Notes under the pieces: model-generated
Database searches by the model: none
What the model was told of the DNA's origin: nothing
Seen by the model: the letters and a program-made list of their open reading frames with translations, nothing else
Made by a program: the position numbers and the translations under genes
Assembly (NCBI RefSeq): GCF_033115175.1
Contig: NC_084850.1
Location: 112,761,939-112,825,938, forward strand
From: Lepus europaeus
Taxonomy: Eukaryota; Chordata; Mammalia; Lagomorpha; Leporidae
Direction of reading: 5' to 3'
Length of the DNA stretch: 64,000 nt
Shown here: in pieces, positions 21,980 through 33,916 of the stretch
Numbering within the stretch: position 1 is the stretch's first letter
Layout of the letters: each line of letters opens with the position of its first letter

Positions 21980-22859
21980 TGGATCTGTACTGCTTTTTGG
22001 GCTTAGGCAAATGTCATTGGCCTAGCCTCACTGATGCAGCTCCCAGTGGGAAAGCTCACCTCACTTCCAGGACACAGTCCGGGTGCTCAGGACCCAGGGA
22101 TGTGCTTCTTGAATGGCCCTGACTCGACTTGCAGGCTTGTGTGGGCTCCATCCTGAGCCCACCATGCTAAGTACAGACCTGGCTCAAATCTGCATACACC
22201 TACACCTAACGGAAGCCAACAGGTAGATGGGGAAGGTGGTAGTTATTATACAGAGTACAAAAAATGTAGCATATATGAATGAAATTGACATCATGAGATT
22301 TGATTGTTTATAGCCCTTGTCTATACTCTTGAGGAACAGTGGTTTTTCTCCCGACTACTGTTTGAATTATTTATTTAATGGAGGATTAAGCTTGTGATTA
22401 GGAAGCAATATGTGACACACCCAAAGTGAGAGACAACATAATATGCTCATGTTACAGCTAATAGATCAGTTTGGATAAAAGAAAATCTCTGCATGACAAT
22501 GAGGTAGAATAGCTATGTACACTATAGAGAATATTACTTCCTACCACTCAATTTGTTGTTTTTAAATTGATGTTGAATTTAATTATTTAATTAGTTTTAT
22601 TCACTTATTCAACAGATATTATTGTATATTTCGTAGATGTCATGTAAGCGGTGCTAGGGTGTGTTCAAATTTTATTTACTTGCATTTTCTTTATTCATAC
22701 TTTCCCTTGTGACCCCTTAGTGACATCTTAAAAATACCTTGGATTGATTTGAGGACATAATAAGATTATGATTTAGATCTTCAAGTGTTACTACAGCTTC
22801 ACTCTTATAAAAAATAATCTAATATGAAACTTCTGTTTAAGAGGTTGTATGTCAGACAG
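21980..22859. other. No recognised gene
   Basis: AT-rich. At 22595-22650 the words TTATTCAACAGATATTATTG and GGTGCTAGGGTGTG resemble an ancient LINE-2/MIR-age repeat, too decayed to assign. Confidence 0.35.
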
Positions 22860-23106
22860 ATGTTTAGCCTAATGATTAAGATGTCCATTAAGATGCCCAC
22901 ATCCCACATTGGAGTGCTATGTTCAATTCCCATTTCCCTCCCCTGACACCAGCATCCTCCTAATAGGGATCCTGGTGATGAGTCAAGTGGTTGGGTTCCT
23001 GCTGCCCACGTGGGAGATCTGGATGGTGTTCATGGTTCTTGGCTTTGGCTCCAGACCAGCCCCAGCAGTTGCAGGCATTTGGGGAGTAAACTGGTGGATG
23101 TCCACT
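22860..23106 (+). mobile_element. CSINE, diverged
   Basis: Forward copy: GATGCCCACATCCCACATTG, ACACCAGCATCCTCCTAATA, CCCACGTGGGAGATCTGGAT, GGGGAGTAAACTGGTGGATG. The tail has been lost. Confidence 0.78.
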
Positions 23107-23904
23107 TAACTCCAAACAGGCATTGTTTATTATCATGCATACCATGTCCTGTAGTGGAAAAGAAAACTTAAAACAGGCCTTCTATAGTAATTGCAGAGTT
23201 GAAAAAATAATACCTCTGCCTAAGATTCGACCCTTATATATTTGTTTTCTTCCTGGAATGCAGTTTCCCTTGTCTTTACCTTGTTAAGTCCTCTGGACTT
23301 TAAGGGTTCAATTTAAGTATCACTTCTGTAGAGAGGACCTCATTGACAGGCTGGCCAAATTAAATTCCTTTGCTGCATATTCCTTTGGTACCTTGTGTTT
23401 CCCCATTCACAGCAATAAACATAATTGTTTCCAGGGGAGATACATAAGCCTAAATTTCCAGAACCTACCACCATGTAGGTGCTAAGTAAATTTTCATTTA
23501 GAACTTTTTAGACTTAACTAGAGACTCCTAAAGGAAAATTTAATAAAATTCTTCAAATATAAGAAATATTAATTCAATTGTAGTAAAACCAATGGGGAAA
23601 AAGAAAGCAGATTTGAAATAAAGCATAGATAAATAGTGAGTCTTACTATAAGAAATACAACCCAATAAAGGAATGACAGTTAGCTTTGCCTAAATTATCT
23701 CCATTAAGAAGAGGGAAGAAGGTCTTGAGAAATTTATTAAAATAGAAATCTCCCTTAGTGTAAATAGCTTATTCTTACTTTATTCACCTTACTGTATTCA
23801 CCTCCCTTAGTGTATTTCACCTTGTGATATGATATAAGCACAACTATTTGAGAAAATATTTGTTATTGAAGTCAGATATATCTGATACAAGGACAGAAGG
23901 GATT

Positions 23905-24090
23905 TTTCTTTTTTAAATTTTTATTTAAGTTATACAAGTTTTATACATTTCATATACAGATTTAGAAACATAGTGCAACTCCCCACCCCCCATTCTCCCT
24001 CCTGTCCACATTCTGACTCTTCCTCCTTTCTCCTCCCTCTCGGATTTCTTGATTTTTATAATGACATTTTCAATATATTTAATGATTATA
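23905..24090 (-). mobile_element. LINE-1 3' end fragment
   Basis: Reverse-strand L1 3' UTR: T-rich end, AAGTTATACAAGTTTTATAC, then the pyrimidine-rich run CCCCACCCCCCATTCTCCCT through CTCCTTTCTCCTCCCTCTCG, matching the L1 end at 50551-50690. It is 5'-truncated. Confidence 0.75.
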
Positions 24091-25354
24091 GGTTTTTAAA
24101 TATGATCAAGAGTTATAGAACATTGTATAATTTTTTTCTTTGTAGAAATTTTGGTTCACTTAATACGAGCTTGCTACGATGTGTTAAGGACATAGTCTGT
24201 ACTGTTTTGTTTAATGTCTCAAGTTAATCTGTGTCACCATTATAACTGAGTGCTATACTATTAATTCCTTGGAGAAAATATAAAATTAATAAAGTACATA
24301 ATCTCTGCCTTTTAGAAATTTATATGTTTGACTTGATATTTGTATATATACATCCCGTGCTTATATACATACGTATCCCAGACACATACATATATATAGA
24401 AATCGATAGACAAGTGGAGGTGCACCAGTGTGTAATTTTAACCTTACAAAAGGTCAGTTCACAAAAGAATAATAGCAATATGTCATCAGCTAAAGGTCAC
24501 TTACAGAGTATCCTACACAATGTGGGATATAATTGGGAGGTAGATGATAAAGAATGAATTCTTACAGAAACAAAAATAGATGTTCCCAAGCTCACACACT
24601 TAATCTTAGAAGAAAATCCATCATGCCTTCTCTCAAAATAAAATCTTCTCTTCTTTGAGACACATTTTTTACTTTTCACAAAACAGAATTTGGATACCTA
24701 AGCTCATTTAGAATTAACTAATCAGAATTTAATTGAAGATCCACTAATGAAGAGAACAGGAAGAGACATATGAATACTTAATAGAAAAAAAAAGCAGGAG
24801 AACTAAAAATGAATGCCTCGAGGTGTATATAGCAATCTATGGTTATCTTTTTACTTTAGGCTTCTTCACATGATGGCTAGAACTGCAATAAACTTACCCT
24901 AGCCTTTTGCAGGCTTGGCTGCATTGGAAGTTTACATTTTGCAGAGGATACTTGATATCAACATGCCTCATTTATCTTACCTTTTCCTTTCTCCTCCACC
25001 CAGTATGTTCTTTGGCATACCATACATTTTATGATTTCCTGGAAAGAGGTATAAATTTGTCTAAGTAGAAGTTCCAAAAGATTTCTCTGAAGGTCATGGA
25101 TAAAAAATTACTAGGAAGAATGATAGATGAGATAAGACCTGAGACGAAGGCTACACGGACTCACCAATAACAAAAAATGGAACACTACTGATTATATTTC
25201 AACTGGTATAATTTAAGCTATACATTTTGCTCCCTTGAATTTTTGTTTGAGTTGGGGAATCTGAAATGAGACTCTCAAATAGGAACTCCAAAAATAAGTC
25301 TATTTTAATTAGGGTAATATTTTGTAACAAACTCAGTATGTAGACATTGATAAT
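24091..25354. other. No recognised gene; AT-rich
   Basis: Contains short TATA-type microsatellite patches near 24340-24410. No coding or repeat signature is strong enough to name. Confidence 0.4.
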
Positions 25355-25370
25355 TGAATCAGATTATTTT

Positions 25371-25717
25371 CTTTTAAATATTTAAATCATTTGAAAGACA
25401 GAGTTATTTAGAGAAAGGGAGAGATGGGGAGAGAAAGTAAGACAGAAAGAGAGAGAGAGTTTCCAGCCACTGGTTAGCTCCCCAGATGGCCACAATGGCC
25501 AAGGCCAGGCCAGGCCAAAGCTAAGAGTCTGGAAATCCATCCAAGTCTTCCGCATGAGTACAGTGGCCCAAGTACTTGAGCTGTCTTCTGCTGCTTTCCC
25601 AGGTGCATTAGCAGGGAGCTGAATCGGAAGTGGAGTAGCCGGGACTCGAACAGGGTCCATATGGGATACCAGCATTGCAGGCAGCCGCTTTACCAGCTAC
25701 ACCAGAATGCTAGCCTC
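25371..25717 (-). mobile_element. CSINE
   Basis: Reverse copy flanked by TGAATCAGATTATTTT (25355-25370) and TGAATCAGATTGTTTT (25718-25733), a 16-bp target duplication with one change. Confidence 0.94.
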
Positions 25718-25752
25718 TGAATCAGATTGTTTTAAGATACTCAAAAGAATGT

Positions 25753-26072
25753 GGGGGCCGGTACTGTGGCAGCATCCCATATGGGTGCCGGTTCGTGTCC
25801 CGGCTGCTCCACTTTCCCATCCAGCTCTCTGCTGTGGCCTGGGAAAGCAGTAGAAGGTGGTCCAAGTGCTTGGGCCCCTGCACCTGCTGGGGAGACGCAG
25901 AAGAAGCTCCTGACTCCTAGCTTCGGATCAACGCAACTCTGTCCATTGCGGCCAATTAGGAAGTGAACCAGCAGGTGGAAGACCTCTCTTTCTCTGCCTC
26001 TCCTTCTCTCTCTCTGAGTAACTGGCTTTCAAATAAATAAATAAAATAAATAAATAAATAAATCTTAAAAAA
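25753..26072 (+). mobile_element. CSINE with internal deletion and (AATA)n tail
   Basis: Forward copy from GGGGGCCGGTACTGTGGC, jumping directly to AGCATCCCATATGGGTGCC, so part of the tRNA-like promoter is deleted. The tail is AAATAAATAAATAAAATAAA. The flanks AAAGAATGTG and AAAGAATATG form the likely duplication. Confidence 0.92.
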
Positions 26073-26809
26073 AAGAATATGATGTAAATAATACATTCTC
26101 TAGGGATGTAATTCATGGAATCTACTGAAACTTTATTATAAAATCACTCCTTTTACAGCTTAAATTTAAGCTATGCTCAGGGCTTTCTATATGCTGCAGA
26201 AATAATGATTGGGGTCAATGCAACATCAAGTTGCACAATATAGGGCACATGTTAGGGAAAGAATAAAGGGCTTTGACAGAAGGCCTAGTATACCACAATT
26301 TGGAAAATTTCTTATCCTTTCCTCAGAGAGACACAATGTCCTGGGATATTCTGAAAGTAAGTGTTGTTAGAGTTTGAGTGGCAACATTGCTGAAAAGAGT
26401 GAATACACTGGCTATCCATGGGTTTAGACTTAGGAGAGTCGTGAATGTCTCAGAATGAAAAACTTCCCCAAACATCAGCAGCCTTTGCCATTTACCAAAA
26501 TTTTCCTGACTCTAAGAGATAAGACAGAGAGCTGGCTATCATTCATCTTAGTATCAGGACATCAACAGGTTCTCTCTCTGAAATTCCTACAAAAAGCATT
26601 TAATGTATAGCTCAATGATTAAAGAGCCACTGCATTCTGATGTAGGGCACCAAGACCCATTTATTCAACAACATTCAGTTTGACTCCCCATAGGCTGAGG
26701 CAAAGAGCCTGACAATGAGGATATAAGAGTCTTGCTTTTCTCATACATGCTGACTATTTCCATGCCTCAAAAGAGTTCAGGGCATGAGCTTTACCAAAAG
26801 GCTAAATAC
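26073..26809. other. No recognised gene
   Basis: AT-rich. A stretch at 26595-26700 is faintly CSINE-like (ATAGCTCAATGATTAAAGAG) but too decayed to call. Confidence 0.35.
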
Positions 26810-27645
26810 ATGCATTGGCTTTCATCCCAAAGTAGAATCATAAGAGTCAAGGTAGGGGGGCTGGTGTTGTGTCACGTTTGGTTAAGCCACTGCCTCCAGG
26901 CCAGCTCCCATATTGGAGCATATGTTCAAGTCTCCGTAGCTCCACTTCAAATCCAGTTCCTTGTTAATTCATCTGGGAAAGCACTGAAAGATGTCCTAAA
27001 TATGTGGGCTCCTGCCACACACATGGGAGACCTGGAGAGAGTTCCAGGCTCCTGGCTTCTGCCTGGCCTGGCCCTGGCCATTGTGGTCACTGGGGAATGA
27101 ACAGTAGATGGAATATCTCACTCTTTCTGTCTCCTGTTTCTCTCTGCTTTTCAAATAAATAAAATTAATCTTTAAAAGTATTCAAGGTAGTGCATTATTG
27201 GCATAAAAGGACATAAAAACAGATATATAGACCAGTAGAAGAGAACTGAATGCTTAGAAGTAAATCCAATCATATCCAGTCACCTAATTTTATACAGAGG
27301 TGCCAAGAACACACAGTGGGAAAGGACAGCCTGTTCAATAAATGGCATTGAGAAAACTGGATGGCTATATGCAGAAGAATGATAAGGCCTTTATTTTACA
27401 CACACACAAAAAATCAACTGAAAATGAATTACAGACTTAACTGTAAGATCTGAAACCATAAACATTCTAGAAGAAAAGATAGGAGAAAGGTTATTTAACA
27501 TTGACTTGAGCAATAAGTTTTTGGATATGACAGCAAAAGCCTTGGCAACAAAAGCAAAAATAGATAAGAGGCACTACTGCAAACTAAAAAGCATCTGTAC
27601 AGCAAAGGAAACAATCAATAAAATGAAAATACAACCTACAGATTA
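26810..27645 (+). mobile_element. LINE-1 ORF2 3' fragment, split by a CSINE
   Basis: Recognised by GGCATAAAAGGACATAAAAA, GGTGCCAAGAACACACAGTG, AATAAATGGCATTGAGAAAA and GCAAAGGAAACAATCAATAA, all from the C-terminal third of L1 ORF2 on the + strand. The part before the SINE (about 26810-26855) continues in register at 27182. Many stops; no functional product. Confidence 0.85.
26856..27181 (+). mobile_element. CSINE inside LINE-1
   Basis: Forward copy flanked by an exact 9-bp duplication TCAAGGTAG (26847-26855 and 27182-27190), ending in AAATAAATAAAATTAATC. Confidence 0.9.
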
Positions 27646-27649
27646 GAAC

Positions 27650-27950
27650 AGAATTTTTAAATATATTTATTTCATTTACTTGAAAGGCAGAATTAGAGAA
27701 ACAGATGCATTGAGAAAGAGAGAGAGACCTTCGATCCTCTGGTTCACTCTCCAAATGTCCAAAACAGCTGGGACTGGGCCAGGCCAAATCCAGGATTCTG
27801 GAACTCCATCCAGGCCTCTCACATAGGTGGCAGGGGCCCAAGCACTTGGGCCATTTTCTGCTGCTTTCTCAGGCTCATTAGCAGGGAGCTGGATTAGAAG
27901 AGGAGCAGCCAGGACTCAAAATGGCACTCATGTGGGATGCTGGAGTTGCA
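27650..27950 (-). mobile_element. CSINE
   Basis: Reverse copy adjoining the L1 fragment: TTTATTTCATTTACTTGAAA, then the GAGAGAGA segment, GGTTCACTCTCCAAATGTCC, and an end around GGGATGCTGGAGTTGC. Confidence 0.85.
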
Positions 27951-27954
27951 CTGC

Positions 27955-28115
27955 ATAAATAGCTGCAATGGCCAGGGCTCAGCCAGGCTGAAACCAGAAG
28001 CCAGGAGCTTCATCCAGGTCTCCCATGTGGAAGCAGGGGCCCTAGGTACTTGGGCCATCTTCCATTGCTTTCCCAGGTGCATTAGCAAGGACCTGGATCA
28101 GAAGTGTGCTGGCCT
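27955..28115 (-). mobile_element. CSINE fragment, immediately following another
   Basis: Starts within the body (GCTGCAATGGCCAGGGCTCA) and continues to GGACCTGGATCAGAAGTGTG. It lies head-to-tail with the copy at 27650 and lacks its own tail. Confidence 0.75.
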
Positions 28116-28676
28116 CCTGACAGGTTCTTAATAAAAGAACACAGTTTTTATCAAAGATAGCAAATTAAATAAACTGAAGCTGCTCGTAGTCAGGGCCAAA
28201 ACTAGGATGAGGCAAGAGAGGTACCAAAGATGCAAAATTTAAGAAGGCGTATGATATCAGTGTCATGCACCATAGGATTGGTACCTAAGAGTGAGGACTT
28301 CTACATTTTATACAATAGGTACCTTGATCATTTCTCCCTAGGTCTCATCTTGCTCCTGACTTCTGGGAGCTGACTGAACAAAGTATGCTTTTTCTTTACT
28401 TCTACTTTCTTCTCTCTTCTCCTTTTACATTTTGGGACTACTGTGATTCTTAAAATTGTCTTTTTTTTTCCTTTGATGTTATTTTCATTATTCATGTTTT
28501 CTAGACTATCGGGTCTCTTTTTTGTACAAAATGATTCTTGACTGATACCTTTATATTGTATCTTGTTCACGTTTCTTTCTTTTTCTTTATCTTTTTATCA
28601 CCAGAAATTTTATTTTCCATTGTGATAGAATAAGAGTGTGATATTTTGAAGCTTCTGCTATCTTATTTCTTAAATC
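28116..28676. other. No recognised feature
   Basis: T-rich from 28370 to 28620. The 80-codon minus frame (28328-28570) is Lys-rich from composition only. Confidence 0.4.
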
Positions 28677-28693
28677 TGAAGTTTTATATTTTC

Positions 28694-28785
28694 TTTTTTT
28701 AAAGATTGATTTATTTATTTGAAAGTCAGAGTTACACAGAGAGAGGAGAAGCAGAGAGAGAGAGAGAGGGAGGGAGGGAGGGAGG

Positions 28786-28824
<39 letters not shown>

Positions 28825-29083
28825 GTCTTCCATCCGATGGTTCACTCCCCAATTGGCCACAATGGCCGGGGCTGCACTAATCCGAAGCCAGGAGCCAGGA
28901 GCTTCTTCCGGGTCTCCCATGTGGGTGCAGGGGCCCAAGCACTTGGGCTATCTTCTACTGCTTTCGCAGGTCATAGCAGAGAGCTGGATCTGAAGAGGAG
29001 CAGCCGGGACTAGAACTGGCGCCCATATGGGATGCCGGCGCTTCAGGCCAGGGTGTTAACCCGCTGCGCCATAGCACCTGCCC
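28694..29083 (-). mobile_element. CSINE with long (GA)n/(GGGA)n tract
   Basis: Reverse copy flanked by CTGAAGTTTTATATTTTC (28676-28693) and CTGAAGTTTATATTTTC (29084-29100). The purine segment (about 28753-28823) is expanded, with a GGGA run flanked by GA runs. Confidence 0.95.
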
Positions 29084-29454
29084 CTGAAGTTTATATTTTC
29101 ACTGGGTTATTTTTTCTATTATATTTGCACTTTGCTATATGCAATAATTTTGGAAGAAATACTTAAAATTGATTTGAAATTAAAGAATTCATAAGAGCAA
29201 TTCAAATGTATGTCACAGTTTTTGCAACATTGTATTAGACTACATAATTGTGTAAAAAGATACTGCATAAACTTGCTTATTGATGAATGGATATAATTTT
29301 ATTCCTAGAGCACTATTTTCCTACGTTGTTGGCAGTTTCATATTTCACTACCACATTTCAGGAGAAAAAGATGTGTTAAGTACACTAAAGCAAAGCTGAA
29401 ATACAAAAAAAATGCGAATTCACAGAGATATATTACTTCCTTTTTATTTTTGTT
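29084..29454. other. No recognised feature
   Basis: AT-rich sequence with no coding or repeat signature I can name. Confidence 0.4.
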
Positions 29455-29793
29455 TTTTTAAAGACCTTAAATATGTATTTACTTAGCTATTTGAAAGACA
29501 GAGATATGGGGAGTGGGGGTGCAGAGAGAGAAAGAGAGAAAATCTTCTATCCACTGGTTCACTTCTCAAATGATTGCAACAGTGAAGTCTGGGCCATGCT
29601 GAAGCCAAGAGACAAGAAGTTCCTCCAGGCCTTCAAGATGGATGATAAGAACCCAAATACTTGAGACATCATCTACTGCTTCCCAGGCACTTTAGCAGGA
29701 AGCAGGAGCAGATGGAACTCAAATTTATACTCCAGTATAGGATGCTGGTGTCGTGAGTGGTGGCTTAACCTGCTGCATCAAAGTGCCGGTCTG
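29455..29793 (-). mobile_element. CSINE, diverged
   Basis: Reverse copy: TTAGCTATTTGAAAGACAGA, ATCCACTGGTTCACTTCTCA and a decayed promoter end at AAAGTGCCGGTC. Confidence 0.78.
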
Positions 29794-30260
29794 GATTAAT
29801 TCTTTGTACATGCTTCAGCTGGCATGTACAACTGTAATTCAAATAAAGTCCATCCCTATAAAAATTAATAAAACCTATGATGTTATTACCATTATAATCA
29901 CTTGCATTGTTGATTATATTCTCTATAAAAACTCTGATTTTGTTTAGTTTCGCTTGCTTAGTGACTGGACTCCATTTTTTTCTGACTCCATGTATTTCAA
30001 AACCACCTTCCCCACCCTCCTCATATACACATAATCTCATGCTGCAGTCCAACCTCTGTCCCTGCACCATTGTGTCACACTGAGCAGGTCAACACAGTGG
30101 ACTGAGGAATATTCCTGGAAGCCATTCTATATCAGAATGACTAGAAATAACTGAACTCAAGATATATATAACAATGACTTGCATAAATATATTCTCAAAA
30201 TTAAAACTAAGCACATCCCCAATTCAACTTAGCTTGATTCCAAAAATATTTATGCTTTTT

Positions 30261-30287
30261 TTTTTTTAATTTTTGACAGGCAGAGTG

Positions 30288-30327
<40 letters not shown>

Positions 30328-30612
30328 TCTTCCTTTTGCCGTTGGTTCACGCTCCAATGGCCGCCGCGGTAGGCACGCTGTGGCCGGCGCACCGCGCTGT
30401 TCCGATGGCAGGAGCCAGGTGCTTCTCCTGGTCTCCCATGGGGTGCAGGGCCCAAGCACTTGGGCCATCCTCCACTGCACTCCCTGGCCACAGCAGAGAG
30501 CTGGCCTGGAAGAGGGGCAACCAGGATAGGATCGGTGCCCCGACCGGGACTAGAACCCGGTGTGCCAGCGCCGCAAGGCGGAGGATTAGCCTATTGAGCC
30601 GCGGCGCCGGCC
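30261..30612 (-). mobile_element. CSINE, young-type subfamily
   Basis: Full-length reverse copy with an exact 16-bp duplication AATATTTATGCTTTTT (30245-30260 and 30613-30628). It ends in the intact GCGGCGCCGGCC promoter start. Confidence 0.96.
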
Positions 30613-31112
30613 AATATTTATGCTTTTTCCTATCCTCTCATCAAAGAACTGTGAAATCAGGGTGGAAAGAGTGATCACGAAAAAATGCATTCAAAATATA
30701 TTATATTTCCAAATTTGCAAAAGTATGACCATGTAAGCACCTTGTGTGCTCTTCCTTATGGATCTCTGAAAGAGGTCTGTAAATTGTGTCTACCTATAAG
30801 TACATTTAATCTCATATGTACAATACACATATGTTTCTATGAAATATTCAGAAATGAATCAAGTTGTCACAATGATTCTATTAGATATTTTTGTTTATAA
30901 ATAATTTTGGAAGTATTAGTTTTTTTGTCAGTTTCATCCTTATACATTGGCTATTTTTGTATTCTATATTAACTACTATATATCATAGAAAACATGACAT
31001 TTGTCTTTTGGGGACTGGCTTATTTTATTAAGCATAATGGTCCTCAGTTGCTTCCACTTTGCTGCAAATGACAGAATTTCATTCTTTTTTATGGCTGAGT
31101 AATATCCCATCA

Positions 31113-31208
31113 TGTGTGTGTGTATACATATATGTATATATATGTATACATATATATATGTGTGTGTGTGTATGTGAGTATATATATATATATATATATG
31201 CACACACA
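31113..31208. repeat. Compound (TG)n/(TA)n microsatellite
   Basis: Alternating TG, ATAC and TA runs with a terminal CA run. It lies inside the LINE-1 segment, just next to the CSINE insertion. Confidence 0.85.
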
Positions 31209-31221
31209 CCACATTTTCTTT

Positions 31222-31549
31222 TTTTTTTTTTTTTTTTGACAGGCAGAGTGGACAGTGAGAGAGAGACAGAGAGAAAGGTCTTCCTTTTGCCATTGGTTCA
31301 CCCTTCAATGGCTGCCGCGGCCGGCGCACTGCGCTGATTCGAAGCCAGGAGCCAGGTGCTTCTCTTGGTCTCCCATGCGGGTGCAGGGCCCAAGCACTTG
31401 GGCCATCCTCCACTGCACTTCCTGGCCACAGCAGAGAGCTGGCCTGGAAGAGGGGCAACCGGGACAGAATCCGGTGCTCCAACTGGGACTAGAACCCGGT
31501 GTGCTGGCGCCTCAAGGCTGAGGATTAGCCTATTGAGCTGCGGTGCCGG
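31222..31549 (-). mobile_element. CSINE, young-type, inside LINE-1
   Basis: Reverse copy with an exact 13-bp duplication CCACATTTTCTTT (31209-31221 and 31550-31562). Confidence 0.96.
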
Positions 31550-31869
31550 CCACATTTTCTTTAACCAGTAATCAGTTGATGGACATCTGGGTTGATTCCA
31601 TATCTTAGCTATTGTGAATTGAGTTGCTATAAACATGGTAGTACAAATAAATCTTTCAGAGGCTGATTTCATTTCCTTTGGGTAAATTCCCAGAGGGGGA
31701 TGGCTAGGTCATATAGTAGATCTATTTGCAGATTTCTGAGGAATCTCCATACTGTCTTCCATAATGGTTGCATTAGTTTACATTCCCAACAGTGTAGTAG
31801 GGTATCTTTTTCTCCAGATCCTCACCAGCATTTACTATTTTCTGATTTTTGGATGATAGCCATTCTAAC

Positions 31870-32001
31870 AGATACCAATGATATTCTTCTCAGATCCAGA
31901 AAAAGATGATCCTAAAATTATATGGAAACATGAGACCCAGAATAGCTAAAGCAATCTTAAACAACAACAAAAAAAGCTAGAGGCATCACAATACAAAAAG
32001 G
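31870..32001 (+). mobile_element. Inverted 5' part of the same LINE-1 insertion
   Basis: GATATTCTTCTCAGATCCAG, GATCCTAAAATTATATGGAA and CTAGAGGCATCACAATACA match, in + orientation, the ORF2 region found in minus orientation at about 52060-52190. Abutting an L1 3' segment in the other orientation, it fits twin-priming. Confidence 0.75.
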
Positions 32002-32329
32002 AATTTCCTGTGCATCCTTGTTAGTCCAACAATTTGGTTTTATTTTGACAGATTAAGTAAAGGACAATAGTGTGATCTCAGAAAACTACTTTGAAGTAAA
32101 GGAGGTGATGAGAAAACGTGGTTCCAAACATGTTTGAGTTTGATATTAATGTCTCCTTTTTTCAAATGATCCTTATTACCTCTGTATCTATGAAATGAAA
32201 ATTGAGGTATGTGAATGGGAATCTCAGCACTTTGGAAAATCAGTATTTGCACATTTAGATCTGTACTACTCAATGCATTCTCAGAAGAGCAGCAGTGACA
32301 ATATCTGGAATCTTGATTCCTGAAAGGCC

Positions 32330-32690
32330 ACCACAAAACACTGGAGTTAAAGGAAAAGTTTATTGGGGTGAGGGACTGATGGGCTGAAGAGAGGGGTTGA
32401 GAGAGAAGAGGGCTTGTATGGGAAAGCAGGTCTTGTTATAGCCTTGCAGGGATAAGGAAATGGGAGCAGCAAATCCCATTATGGTAGGGGTGGAGCTGAT
32501 GCTTGTGGTTGGGCCATTTGGTCATCTGATTTCTAGTAAGCCAGGCTGGACTTAGGAGACTGAAACTTATTTTGGAGAGGCCAAAACTTATTATACAAGA
32601 TGGCAGCTGGGCTAGAGCCTAGGATGGCGCCCGGACCTTAAGATGGCACCTCAGATAAGACTTGACCAGTTTTACTAATAATCCCATTCC
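32330..32690 (-). mobile_element. ERV-type solo LTR, LTR-F (approximate ends)
   Basis: TTTATT at 32359-32364 is an inverted poly(A) signal. The U3 side (right) contains three ATGGC boxes at 32600, 32624 and 32643. The general composition is that of an ERV1-like LTR. Ends and target duplication could not be fixed. Confidence 0.5.
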
Positions 32691-32785
32691 AAATCTACTG
32701 AATCTGAACCTCTGGTGTCTGACTGACACAGTAATCTGATTTATGAAGGTGTCCAGGTAAGTTTTAATCATGCTCAAATTACTAA
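32691..32785 (+). mobile_element. MER5-like hAT DNA transposon remnant
   Basis: AATCTACTGAATCTGAACCT, then GGTGTCCAGGTAAGTTTTAA and ATGCTCAAATT follow the order of the MER5 3' half. Ancient and non-coding. Confidence 0.45.
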
Positions 32786-33912
32786 CTTGTTACTCACTAG
32801 TTGGCAAAATATTAGCTTCATTCCAAGGCCTAACATTTCTTTTAATTTTATTATTTGTTGCTTCATTATAAAAGTAATATATTTTATATGACATGAAAAT
32901 TATATAATATGGTAACTTGTTTCATAAATATGAATAACATTTCTGAAAAGCATTATCTGAGACTCTAGACAAGAAGTGCCATGGCCTTGTGCTCTGAGTC
33001 TACCTTCTGAGTATTAAATTATATTTCCTCATCAGGACACGTCCATGCTAAATACATAAGAAGCTAGAGCATGAAAAGAGAAATCAAAGGTAAAGTCTAT
33101 GAAAGCAGCAGACTGTAAAAGAATGGAATTGGCAACTTAAGATCTATTGGTGTGAAAAGACTTTGTTAAAGCATTTCTAACAACATTCATGTCCCTGCAG
33201 TATAAGGAATTCGATTATATTTTCTGTAACAAGAATTCTTAAAACTTGCATTTATTGATTCACAATTCTAGCCTTGAAGCTCTCAAGTATTTAACAGAGT
33301 TGAGACTTTCAACACATCCAGACTTGGTAAATACAGAATGTGTAAGGGTGAGAGCATTTATATTCCTACTCATAATTTGTAGAAACAGACACAAACACAC
33401 AGCAATTATCAGCAAAGACATGATAATAAAACTGTGAATCTAAAAGGGAAACATATTTTTGTAAACTTCACCTGTGGAAAATGTAAATGGTCTCCTTTCA
33501 ATCATAGTTGTCTGTATATTTATACTATGGACTTTATTTTTTATACATAGGCATCTGACAACTCATATATCTATCTATCTATATATATGTATTTATATTT
33601 ATATGTCTTACAGATGGTGATTACTTGGCACAGGAAATAGATATGTTTAAGAGCTAAGGTAAACATTTGGGAAAACCATATGAACTAAATCCCCACAGGT
33701 TATTTTAGCACATGCAATGTTTAAAGTAGGCTGTAAAATTATAGAGAAGTCTCATTTCAGAAAGCAAATGATTGAACTAGCTAAGACTGCACTGGTGTGG
33801 TTCTGTACTGCTTGATAAAGGGCATTCTCAGGGAAATTTCCAAGTAGGTCTTAAAGGCTCTGTGCCATACTTAGACCAAGTAAGAAAAACATTCACAATT
33901 TTGGTAAACCTG
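32786..33912. other. No recognised gene
   Basis: AT-rich, with a short (TATC)/(TA) patch near 33568-33605. No coding signature. Confidence 0.4.
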
Positions 33913-33916
33913 AAAT

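Larger units (their letters stand above)
30895..31869 (-). mobile_element. LINE-1 3' segment, right end at an inversion junction
   Basis: The minus strand encodes the end of L1 ORF2 (YYSAIKKNEILSFAAKWK is coded near 31105-31055). A CSINE (31222-31549) splits the segment. Beyond the SINE the same strand continues through the region matching 51020-51310 of the longer L1. It stops at about 31869, where + strand L1 sequence begins. Confidence 0.85.
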
